From: Agroathelia rolfsii
Lineage: Eukaryota > Basidiomycota > Agaricomycetes > Amylocorticiales > Amylocorticiaceae
Assembly (NCBI GenBank): GCA_018343915.1
Contig: JABRWF010000003.1
Coordinates: forward strand, 1,302,001-1,366,000
Direction: 5' to 3'
DNA length: 64,000 bases
This document shows, one piece after another, positions 34,551-43,965 of this stretch (the first letter of the stretch is position 1; every line of letters starts with the position of its first letter). The notes below the pieces were generated by a model. It worked only from the letters and a program-made list of their open reading frames with translations, was not told the DNA's origin and did no database searches. Position numbers and translations under genes: made by a program.

Positions 34551-34959
34551 CAAATTTAATAGTAAAGGCCATTAGGATTACATCAGTAATCTCTTTCCTG
34601 ATGACACCAGGATCTGGCACCGATGATACATTTTTATTCATCTCAGGCCTCCTTCCGACACTGAGACAAAACATGCATCATGTGAGAGCCTCCTCGGAGT
34701 GAAACTTCAAGTGGGATGGCGGCTAGATGAACGCAATGGCTTAGATAGTAAACGGTTACATCATCGATCATCTATAAGCATCCGCATCCGGGTATATTAG
34801 CTGATGATTGATACCGGTGGAGTAGAATAGATCGGCAAGAGCGTTTTGGCCGTTTTTCTTTCCGACACTCGATTTATCGAACCAACGAATTTCCGTTAGC
34901 ATTCATTGTGAAACCAGTGCTCCTGGCTGGTTACCTTTGGGAAGCAAAAAATATATATG

Positions 34960-35665
34960 TAGTGGATCATCAAGCCCTTTGATAGAAGTTTGCTAGAAAA
35001 TAGCAGGAATCAGCATCATTGATGCTGTTTCCAGAAAGGGCATAAATTGGTTATGTACCCTCTGTGCATTGAACCCTATGCTCCACAACCTTCATTTCTA
35101 GAAAAGACATAAGCTCCGGGGATACTGAACCCACCACGAAATCCAACCGGGTTCGTTTATATGCGTTCATGAAGAAGCGCAAAGACATGACATTGGATGA
35201 ATTCTATTCACATTGGCGCAATAACCATTTGCCACTCTTTCGCTCCTTGCCCATCCTCCAGAAGAATATTCTTCACTATAAATAGGTATTTTCTCTACAC
35301 TTCCATCCAAATCCCGGTCATCTTCAACAAGGAAATTTGGACATTATGTGTAGGGCTACACCAATCAAGAAATTGATAATTTTCTCGCTACTGAAACCAA
35401 CGGCCCGGAGTATTTGCGTATTGTAGTTCCAGATGAGTATAAATACACAGATAGAGAGGCTTTGCATGTCCTTTCTGTGGAGTTTGCAATAGTCCTGGGC
35501 ACTTGACCGCCTTGACTTTTTTTTTTGTGATACCGCTTATCGTCGGAAATGTGTTCGAAGGTGTCGGTGTTGGGTATTCACCGACATGCAGGCAGTAAGG
35601 AATTAGCGGCCATATAAACGCGTTTCTAACAATAAGATATACCATCTTAAAGATGAGTGACTAGA
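34960..35665 (+). repeat. Segmental duplication, right copy (EthD unit)
   Basis: Partner of 32385-33195 in the same orientation, about 2.5 kb downstream. The similarity begins in the 5' flank (GTGGATCATCAAGCCCTTTG) and ends near ATACCATCTTAAAGATGAG. The tRNA, the palindromes and the HRQ1 relic lie between the two copies. Confidence 0.6.
35109..35506 (+). pseudogene. EthD-domain protein, copy 2, decayed
   Basis: The start codon is ATA where copy 1 has ATG. The following TKSNRVRLYAFMKKRKDMTL and DEFYSHWRNNHLPLFRSLPI blocks are well preserved. The first exon ends in a stop (YK, then TAG at 35284-35286) exactly where copy 1 reads YEQ before the intron. The second part has TNQEIDNFLATE, lacks the QWDGIALLEAESWDK block, and resumes at DEYKYTDREALHVLSVEF before TGA at 35504-35506. 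Lost start, premature stop and internal deletion make this a clear pseudogene, more decayed than copy 1. Confidence 0.8.
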
Positions 35666-37567
35666 ATTCACGTTTTAGACAAAACGTAACTGAAGGTGAG
35701 CGTGGTCAATGACTTGCTGCGAATCTCAGGTTTGGGAGTATTTGTGCAGTATACTTAGTTACACACTTTCGGCCGTGTCAGAGCGCCTGAGATACATGGG
35801 ACCTGGCTGACATTGGGCCACTGACATCGGTTACGTGTGAAGTGGCACAAAGATGGTGTATGAGCAAACTACCTATGTACGGCAAAATGCTCCTCGGCCT
35901 CACAGGGTCTTCGTTTATCTCACCGAATCAGATTATTTTTAACACCACCTACCGCAGTGTACGTAGGGCTCGTGATTTTACTGGCGGAAAGAGCACTTAC
36001 TAGTAGCAGTGGTTGCCGAGGTTTCTCCTATTGTTGGGAACCATGCATCACCTATTTAAATCTGATACAAAGCTATGGAAGAATGTAGTTGTGTGGAAAA
36101 CTAGCAAATTGACTCGAAGAAAAAAATATCCATGGTGGTCGTAAATGCCATGCTTATTTGACGGCAACCAACGCGGGGAGTACGACTCGGAGTCAGATGG
36201 CCTTGTTTACCGGATCCAAAGAAGCCGGACCGCGGCTGACAAAAATGAAAGGGGCAGTGCTCCGCATTCACGGCAGAACTCAATCACATTAATCATTCTC
36301 GGATCTTGTTCTAGCACAACACCCTGGTCTAGAAATTTGCTGCAGGCTGTCATGCTCGCTTTAGTGTCCTTGTCAAAGCGCTAGTTTCTGGCCCACGTAT
36401 TCTTTCGATGGAGCGCGTTCCCTGCTGGCCGTGGTGCTAATATAGGGTAGAAAACATCCAAGTCTCTTGACTATTCGTCTTCCGTTCAGCAGTCTACCGT
36501 CTACATCGCTGCAGTGCACTGGCAAAAGACTGCCGGCTAATATAAATTGCACTTACCATAACTGGCTGATAGTAGTGCACTAATGACACAATCCATCGGT
36601 TCCGGAGACAGTGGAGCATTGAATTGTATATTTTGATGAACTGTCATACATTTCCTAGGCCGCGTGTCGCAGGAACGATCGATGTTGAACACGGTTGCCG
36701 CCCACGCATGTCCTTTTTGGGGTGTTTCTTGTCCCAGTATTTTCCGACACTATCCCTCGTCTTGCATCATGGCAGAGTTGTCATTCTCTTCATGTTAAAA
36801 GTACTTGACTCTCATGCCTTTTTTCTTGGACGACAAATTATGGGGACGGAGCTGAGGATATCCAATCCAAAAATAAAACTGGAACAAGGAACAACCACAG
36901 CTGCCAGTGTTCGACACCGGATGTGCACACAGGTGCGGGTGCCTCTCTGTTTTATGTCTTTTATTTTGTATTGTTCTGGAAACTTTCCCATGGTCATAAT
37001 GATCCTGTCTGTCATGACGCCACCGCCTTCTGATACGTGCTGCCTGCTGCCGCCCGTTGGCCGCACACGGGTCGGTTATAGCCGCAATGCAAATGGGTAC
37101 ATGCAATGGCGAAGGTGGCATCACAGATGAATCACAGCCAAAAACTCAGGTGGAGTTGTATCCGTCATACTTTACGAAGGCCAATCTGTGGTCTTTCGAT
37201 GTGAAAGAGACTTCAACAACACAAGAATTCTTGGATCGTCCGTTCATGCTTGAACTGCTCAAGTTTCATAGCCTTGCTTACTATGTTTCCTGAGAACAAA
37301 TGAAGTTTTTTTTTTTGAAAGCTGTCCACTCTTCCAAGTATTAGAGAATTCTAGCCTCATGGACTATTAAATGATCAAACGCAGTCAAGCGTGAGGAACC
37401 CAGGTTTGAGCCCCACATGCGCTGTCGTCAAGTGTGGAGCATCTAAGGGCATACTAACTTCCCTGTCAGGCGTTTCTCCCCATTCTGTTCTAGCCTAGGT
37501 CATCTCATCTGTACCTTCTCAGAAAATATCAATGGTTGCATGGATGGCATGGATGACGAAACTTCGA
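35666..37567. other. Gene-poor region, 1.9 kb, nothing clearly coding
   Basis: Several open frames of 60-170 codons exist on both strands (the longest at 36624-37130, +). None shows a domain, a signal peptide or splice-supported extension, and their composition is not protein-like. A weak tRNA-like stretch lies at 37352-37413 (separate entry). No LTRs, reverse transcriptase or transposase motifs were seen. Confidence 0.5.
37352..37413 (+). repeat. Possible tRNA-derived (SINE-like) sequence with degenerate Pol III boxes
   Basis: TAGCCTCATGG (37352-37362) fits box A except at one or two positions. GGTTTGAGCCC (37403-37413), 51 bp downstream, fits box B with a T for C. The spacing suits a type 2 Pol III promoter. 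It does not fold as a tRNA: the T stem fails beyond two pairs and there is no matching acceptor arm. This may be chance. Confidence 0.2.
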
Positions 37568-37714
37568 CCAATCGCAATCCTCTACCTTTTACCATAAATA
37601 CGGCCTATACCTCAACATGTCTTTCCCCAGCTCTCGCATCCACGACAAGCTTCAGCACTCTCCCCAATCCTACCCAAACACACTCTCCTACTCACAATTC
37701 CAAGTGTTCCAAGC
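37568..37714 (+). promoter_or_regulatory. Core promoter and leader of the secreted repeat-protein gene
   Basis: CCAAT at 37568-37572, then ATAAATA at 37594-37600, about 115 bp before the ATG. Between about 37620 and 37714 the leader is rich in C and T (CTCTCCCCAATCC, CACTCTCCTACTC), a pattern common in strongly expressed fungal genes. The last bases before the ATG are CCAAGC. Confidence 0.55.
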
Positions 37715-38545
37715 ATGTCCTTCGCCAAGCTTACTGCCTTTATTACCCTCGCTCTCGCTACTGGCGTCCTTGCTGCCCCAGTTTCCGAGCGCCAGATTGA
37801 CATCCCTGTTTGGGTTGGAGACTCCCTCGATGGCAACGGTGTCACCGTTCTCAAGGACCGTCAAATCGACATCCCCGTTTGGGTCGGCGATGACCTCGAC
37901 GGAAACGGTGTCACCGTCCTCAAGGACCGCCAAATCGACATTCCCGTCTGGGTTGGAGACTCCCTCGACGGCAACGGTGTCACTGTGTTGAAGGACCGCC
38001 AGATCGACATCCCCGTCTGGGTTGGCGACGACCTCGACGGTAACGGCGTCACCGTCCTCAAGAACCGCCAAATCGATATCCCCGTCTGGGTCGGCGATGA
38101 CCTCGACGGCAACGGTGTCACTGTGTTGAAGGACCGCCAGATCGACATCCCCGTCTGGGTCGGCGACTCCCTCGACGGTAACGGCGTCACCGTCCTCAAG
38201 GACCGCCAGATCGACATCCCCGTCTGGGTTGGCGACGACCTCGATGGAAATGGTGTCACCGTCCTCAAGGACCGCCAAATCGACATCCCCGTCTGGGTCG
38301 GCGACTCCCTCGACGGTAATGGCGTCACCGTCCTCAAGGACCGCCAGATCGACATCCCCGTCTGGGTTGGTGATGACCTCGATGGAAATGGTGTCACCAT
38401 CCTCAAGGACCGCCAGATCGACATCCCCGTCTGGGTCGGCGACTCCCTCGACGGTAATGGCGTCACCGTCCTCAAGGACCGCCAGATCGACATCCCCGTC
38501 TGGGTTGGGGATTCCCTTGATGGTAATGGTGTCACGGTTTTGTAA
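37715..38545 (+). CDS. Secreted protein of eleven 23-residue tandem repeats (candidate peptide precursor or surface fibril protein)
   Basis: Intronless, 276 codons, ATG at 37715 and TAA at 38543-38545. Residues 1-20 or 21 are a clear signal peptide (MSFAKLTAFITLALATGVLA). After APVSE, the rest is eleven repeats starting at Arg26. Each unit begins RQIDIPVWVGD, has Ser or Asp at position 12, and ends LDGNGVTVLKD; the last stops after V-T-V-L. Only three positions vary: 12 (S/D), one V to I, and one D to N. The codons differ at many third positions, so the peptide, not the DNA, is being conserved. Each unit has two beta-prone strands (IDIPVWV, GVTVL), one Trp and net negative charge. Units are joined by K-D-R-Q, not the K-R or R-R of standard Kex2 sites. 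Known parallels are fungal repeat proteins cut in the secretory path (repellents, peptide precursors); no modifying enzyme is adjacent. Confidence 0.9.
   Translation: MSFAKLTAFITLALATGVLAAPVSERQIDIPVWVGDSLDGNGVTVLKDRQIDIPVWVGDDLDGNGVTVLKDRQIDIPVWVGDSLDGNGVTVLKDRQIDIPVWVGDDLDGNGVTVLKNRQIDIPVWVGDDLDGNGVTVLKDRQIDIPVWVGDSLDGNGVTVLKDRQIDIPVWVGDDLDGNGVTVLKDRQIDIPVWVGDSLDGNGVTVLKDRQIDIPVWVGDDLDGNGVTILKDRQIDIPVWVGDSLDGNGVTVLKDRQIDIPVWVGDSLDGNGVTVL
37790..38542 (+). repeat. 69-bp tandem repeat array (11 units, in frame)
   Basis: Ten full 69-bp units plus a 63-bp last unit. Units 6, 8 and 10 resemble each other (CTCGACGGTAA then CGGC or TGGC), as do units 7 and 9 (CTCGATGGAAATGGTGTC). Units 3 and 5 share GTCACTGTGTTGAAGGAC, and units 4 and 6 share GGTAACGGCGTCACCGTCCT. 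This indicates growth in two-unit (138-bp) steps. Because 69 is a multiple of three, long open frames also appear in other frames and on the other strand; these are by-products. Confidence 0.95.
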
Positions 38546-39205
38546 ACCAGTCCTAGCTTATTTCTTATGATGGACATTCATATATTTCTTCTACTTTCTA
38601 TTTTCTTTCCCTGTAACAATTTATGAAGATGATCGAACTTGTAGTTTATTATACGATTATGTACTTTGTTGTTAAACAATTAGTTCAAGTTGAAAGCCTC
38701 TTGACCTATCAGATTGTGTGATTAAACCAAAACCTTAATCTTCATTACAAAGTTAGCCAAGCCAGAAATACTAAATTGCGCCCTTTGAGTTAAAACCCTA
38801 AGATGTCGTCTGCATTGACAATATTGATCTATTCAAGTTATCATAGAATGAGGTGACTTGGATGTCTTGTCTCATGGCGACGCCTCTCGTGTTTGTTATT
38901 TACACCATCATTCGTTTCTCAAATGTATATAGGCAAAGTTCTAGTGGCAATGATACACTTGACAATTGCCAATCGATATAGTCTGAGCATCTACATCCTT
39001 TCCAAGCTCGCAAACGTATAATTCCAGCCATACGATATTCCGAACACTCCAAACTGATAATTACAGTCCACATACTCATGCACACATACAAACAAACATG
39101 AATCAATCTAAAAGAGAAAATAAGCAAGGAAAAAAAAAGATGTAGCGCATATAAGCGCATGAAGTCAACTCAAACGAATTCAGCGCAAGCCAATTGATCG
39201 ATCGA
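38546..39205. other. Intergenic region, nothing coding seen
   Basis: A/T-rich 3' flanks of the repeat-protein gene (+) and of the SCYL2-like gene (-), which converge here. No gene, repeat or RNA is recognised. Confidence 0.5.
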
Positions 39206-42200
39206 TCATGCAAGAGGATCGAAATCAGCCCAATCCGATGAATTACCAGCCGGCTTGGAGTTCCATGACGGCTGAGCGGGCTTTGACGGCGCCAGGACGT
39301 TCATCATGGCCGGTGGAGGCGGTGGCGATGCAGCTGCCGCCATCAACGGTGGTGATGACATCATGGGAGACATTGTGGTAGGTGCCACAGGCGGTGCGAG
39401 AGAGATGTTATAGTTAGGCAAAGGAGGTTGGGAAAGCGGTGGTGGCGATTGGAAGGGGATGCTTGGCTGCATGGTATTGGGCGTGAGGGATATGTTGTAG
39501 TTAGGCGCAGGGGCAGCACTGGGGGTCATTGAAGTTGACGATGTTGATGATACTGTTGAAGACGTGCGCGTGGCCACGGACGGCAATGGTTTTGGCTGTG
39601 TCGTTGAAAGGGAGGGGTAAGGGTTAGCATTGAAGCTGGATGATGTTGTCGATCTCGTTCCCAGACGAGAAGGACGAGGGGAGCTGGCGGGCAGAGTATC
39701 TTTGTTGGTAATATTTGGCGTTGAAGGAAGTGATTGCGTATATGATGACGCTGTGGATGAGGAAGTCTGAATAGCAGGACTTTGTACTCGGGGCGTCTGC
39801 AAAATCAGGTCAATATAGAATGTGAGTACTTGATCAAGGCGAAAAATAAACTCGCCTCAGGGGTGTCCGCCGCCAAAATACTACCCCAGACATCATCATC
39901 CCAAGAGACGTTCTCAACAGCAGAATCCGGCTTGATAGCCGTGCCATTCGTACCACCCACGAGACTCTCAAAATCGACTGCGCGTGTAGTAGGTGCACCG
40001 TTCGTAATCGAATCTACGGGGATCGACGAACGGTCCTCGAGCCGTTGCGAGTCGCGCAAGAACTGGTCGTGTTCTTTCTTGACTCTTTCGCCCAGGCGTT
40101 CTATCACACTCATAAAGCGTTGGAACTGAGAGACGCTCAGAACTGAAGGAAGATTGTCAGCTGTCAATTTGATACATCTATTTAATTAATACGACTCACG
40201 TGGTCCCATTGACATTGCCCATAGTTGGGGTAAAACAAGTGTCGCAACGGCTTCACGATCAACTTTAAATCCCATCGCTTCGTGAACTGAAAGGGTAGCC
40301 ATCTACAACGGGATATCAATAAAAATAAATACACTGGATCCAGAGGAAGAAAAAATCTGACCATGACGCCAGGCTCTTTTGTTCTAATCTTTGATAGCAG
40401 CGGCACCAAATTCTGAGTGAGACTGCTCTATTTGGAGAAATCAACTACTCTGTTAGGACAACGATGAATGGAAACCAAGCCAATACCTGATCAAGTGTTT
40501 TGACCATACTCAGGAACGTAACAAGAGTAGCGACTTTCACCGATAATATGCGAGTCTTGGTGAAGACAACCTTTGGAAGTAGAAAAAAAATTCAGCAAAA
40601 ATGGGCAAAAAATCAGTATGGCCACTTACCGCTACACGAGGGAAAAGAACGCCCCTGACCTCGGCATAGTCGATAGTTTCGCAGAGATCTGGAACACATT
40701 TCAAAGCACGTTCTTGAACCTAGATAGGTTTTTTGTATTCAGTCAAATGAGTTGGATATATGCATATCGAATGTACATACAACAGCATGCTCGGATTCCA
40801 GAGCGTTATATAGCAAAGGCAGAACCTCTAAAGGAGCATTATCATCATTAAAGACTGCCCGGTGTAGTTTATACGAACGAACCTTGCCGAAATACCGTCT
40901 TTTCTGTTTTATTCTGCAGCATTTGCAGATTTTCGAGCAACGTCAGCATATTCTGCGGTGGTTCCTTGATGGCGAACAAGGGTTTGAGACTGGGCAAAAC
41001 TGTCACGCCGAACTGATGCGGACCCAGCGCCTCCGCGATTGAAAAGACATTGGGCAGAATATAAGGTAAAAGATTTGTATCTTTCATCTGATCGGAAGAG
41101 CGTGAGAACAAAAATTTAGACTAACATTAAAATCCGATGCCTACCTCTTCTAATAGAGATGGCAAAATCTTCCGAATACGCAAGCCTTCCGAGAATTTGG
41201 ACAATACGCCCGTGAGACCCTTCATGAATGAAATCTTCTCTTCGCGGGACTTGGTAGCGAAATTGGATCGATCGAGGAAATTAAGTGTCGAGATAGGGAG
41301 AGAAGAGAAGAAAGGATGAGTTTGTATTGAGGTCGGAGTAGGTCGTGAGCTGGGGTGTCGCGTGATGAGGGATCGTAGGAGGGCTGCCGGATTGATTTGA
41401 TTAGGGACCAAAAGAGTTTAAAAATGCATATATACTGACACTGGAGATCACCGTCCAATCGATCGATGTCTGGTATGGGTCGGCCAGCATTGTCTCGCAA
41501 GCCTCCAATGCTACCGTGCGTCTTGAATGGTGGATTGCCCTTGCAATGAACGGCGTACAGGAGACAACCAAGAGAATACATATCCGAGGCAGTGACCAGT
41601 TGCTCGTCAAGAGCGTATTCCGGGGCTGTACATCCATTTAGCTCCGATAGGGGCAGAGATCGAATGCTTAACTCACCCATGTAGTCGAAAGAGCGTTGAA
41701 TATACGGCGGTACGCGGCCATCGAAAGTGGGGAACTCCCACCTCGTAGGCTTGCCATCCGGTCCCAAAAGTGGTATCGTCAGGCCTAAACCTGAGATCTT
41801 CCAGTCACCCTACATATCAGGGTTGAGCAGTCGAGCAGACCCATAGCGTATGATATTTTTGCATGATCAACGTACCGCGCTGTTAATGATAATGTTTTCA
41901 GGTGTGATATTGGAATGAACCAGATTGGCAGAAGAATGCAAAAATGAAAGACCCTTGCAGAGTTGCAAAACGCCTTTCTGAATCTGAACGAATAGGAGCG
42001 AGTGAGTGACTAGAGACTCTGCTAGATCTTGTCCAGACCTACCTCAACTTCATCCAATTCAACGATTGAAGAGCCACGCGATGCGCCTGGTATGGACAGC
42101 TGCAACGAGGACAGGACCGGCTCAGTAGCGAAAACCAGCTCGCTACGGGTCTCTTCAAGAGGTTCGACCATTTCTATGCACTCTCAAGTCACGTTGACGA

Positions 42201-42634
42201 TCTCAGACAAACGACGGGTCATGGCTAACCAAGTATACAAGGGTGTCGCAGACGTGACAGTGCAGAAGCCTTTTCAAATATAGCATTGCTTAATCTCTAG
42301 CATACATGATACGGCTATCCGTAAAACGAGACACACATACCTCAGCCTTCAGGACCTCCAGCACCCTGTCCTTTGCTGCAGGTTGCAACTTATCCACCTC
42401 TGGTCTTCGCTTATCAAACGTCCATATAGACACCCTCTTGTTTGTTGTCTTATGTGTGGCAGATTGCACCTTCCATAGGCTGATCTGAACTGGAGGAGTG
42501 TGCGCAGCTGGGGCTGAGGACGAGCCGGCAGGTCCTGGTGTGCTACTTCTGCTCGAAGCTTGCGATGGACCGCCGTAGTTGTAGTTCTGCGAGATATTTG
42601 TGCGCGAGAAGAAGGAAGTGGCTGCTGCAAACAT
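39206..42634 (-). CDS. SCY1-like pseudokinase (SCYL2 / CVAK104 type)
   Basis: ATG at 42634 (MFAAATSFFSRTNISQNYNY), TGA at 39206-39208; many introns. Kinase-like domain: VQISLWKVQSATHKTTNKRV, WTFDKRR, then QLCKGLSFLHSS with catalytic loop LVHSNITPENIIINS. Here HRD is replaced by HSN, so the catalytic Asp is absent. DFG is replaced by DWKISGLGL. A substrate-lobe segment follows (PPYIQRSFDYMGELS, APEYALDEQLVTASDMYSLG). Then come HEAT-like helices (LMNLPYILPNVFSIAEALG, MLTLLENLQMLQNKTEK, QAVATLVLPQLWAMSMGPRE-type region) and a Pro/Ser-rich tail ending SSDWADFDPLA, an acidic DFDPLA end common in this family. SCYL2 acts in clathrin-mediated traffic between Golgi and endosomes. A binding, not phosphorylating, role follows from the lost catalytic residues. 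Confidence 0.9.
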
Positions 42635-43667
42635 GGCCAACGTCCAGGAAGTGTGTCGTAATCGTAAATCGAGGGTATTGTGCGCGCAAGCTACTCTAGA
42701 CGGTGTCGAAATCCGAGTTGCCTTTAGTTTCCGGCCAAAGCGGTGCGTTAGTGTGACAACGTGACACGCCGTCATCATAATCCGTGACAACGGCCACAAA
42801 CGGACGACTCGGAGCGGGGGTCGGCCATAACTTGGATTCAAATTTCCTAGTCAACTTGAGCTTGAACTTTGCTGGCTTTTTCTAGTACTTCAGCTGGGGC
42901 TAAAATCGCCTCTACTTCTCCTAATATTTCGGGTATCTGTAGAAGAAAACCTTACTCCTGTCTCTTGAACAGTCGGAAGCTTCAACTTTCGATTCAGTTT
43001 CTGGTCCTTGACTCGGAGTAGTTTTTCTTCTCTTCTCTTCTAAGCAGTCTTTCTAGGCTATAAGACTCAAGCTTATATTGACGGCTGGTCATTGACTTGG
43101 ATGCTGAGCTCAACGATATATATATTACCCTCTCATACTCCTGATTCACTTGACGCTACCAACCCCCTACTGCCAACTTGGGCGATAATTGTCTAGACAT
43201 CATTTGCGTCTCGGAATCTAACACGGCTTTTGTCTCGCTGAGCATCCTTCAAATCGAGGGGAGTGTGCATGATCTCAAGTTATACAAAAAGAATTCTTAT
43301 TAAAATCAAATCATTGTCTATATTGAATGTGGAACAAAATTTAAGCTTAGCACTAGTACTAGCGGTGATGGTTATAATGGTATCATAACAGGACGTGACA
43401 TGTAAAGGGGTCTTTCATAGTCATAACAAAGCAAGTCTAGGGCTCATTTTGAACGGTTGTTTATAATATCAAGTTCAAGCATGCCATTATGAAGGAAACA
43501 AAAGTGGAGAAGAGAAAAAAAAAACCCCAAATGAAATAAAGTTAGATAACATGAAAGGGAGTTAAACCAAGGATCTAGATATCTTGAAAATCATAAAGAC
43601 AAAGACGGAGAAGCGCGAAGATCGAAAAAAAAAATACCAAAATAAAGGAACGATTCACTAACGAAAC
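42635..43667. other. Intergenic region, about 1 kb
   Basis: Holds the SCYL2-like promoter side (high coordinates relative to its ATG), with CT-rich blocks around 43023-43045, and the 3' flank of the next minus-strand gene, with several A-runs (43511-43524, 43626-43635). No gene seen. Confidence 0.5.
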
Positions 43668-43933
43668 TTAAATCCCAGCCCCGCGCAGAGTGCCCAACGC
43701 AGGTAGTGATACTCCACGCGTGGTCAACAGCTCGCGCTCGAGCGTCCCAAACGCATCCGTCGTCAATTCGATCGGCTCCTCGTGTCTAAACGCCGGCACC
43801 GAGTCGATCGAAGGCAATGATGATGACGATGAGGGGATGAACATCACGCGGGCATGATGCTAATACACAAGCACAAGGAGTTACGTTCCCCCCCTTTAAT
43901 CAGCGATCGTTGTCCCCCGAGATAAGGCGAGAA

Positions 43934-43965
<32 letters not shown>

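Noticed and set aside
36624..37130. 168-codon plus-strand open frame
   Set aside because: No start context, domain or homology-like motif; overlaps similar-sized frames on the other strand.
37352..37413. Second tRNA gene
   Set aside because: Pol III box-like motifs are present, but the acceptor and T stems do not pair.
31984..37567. LTR retrotransposon or centromeric repeat
   Set aside because: No long terminal repeats, reverse transcriptase, integrase or satellite arrays; the interval is explained partly by duplication and decay.
37790..38542. CRISPR-like array
   Set aside because: Units are contiguous, coding and near-identical, with no unique spacers, in a eukaryotic genome.
37688..38577. 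Long open frames on the minus strand and in other plus frames over the repeat array (up to about 238 codons)
   Set aside because: The 69-bp period keeps every frame open. Only the frame with the signal peptide shows silent-site variation and a proper start.
35000..39000. RiPP-type cluster around the repeat protein (tailoring oxidases, methyltransferase, UstY-like proteins)
   Set aside because: No such genes seen on either side; neighbours are a decayed interval and a housekeeping pseudokinase.
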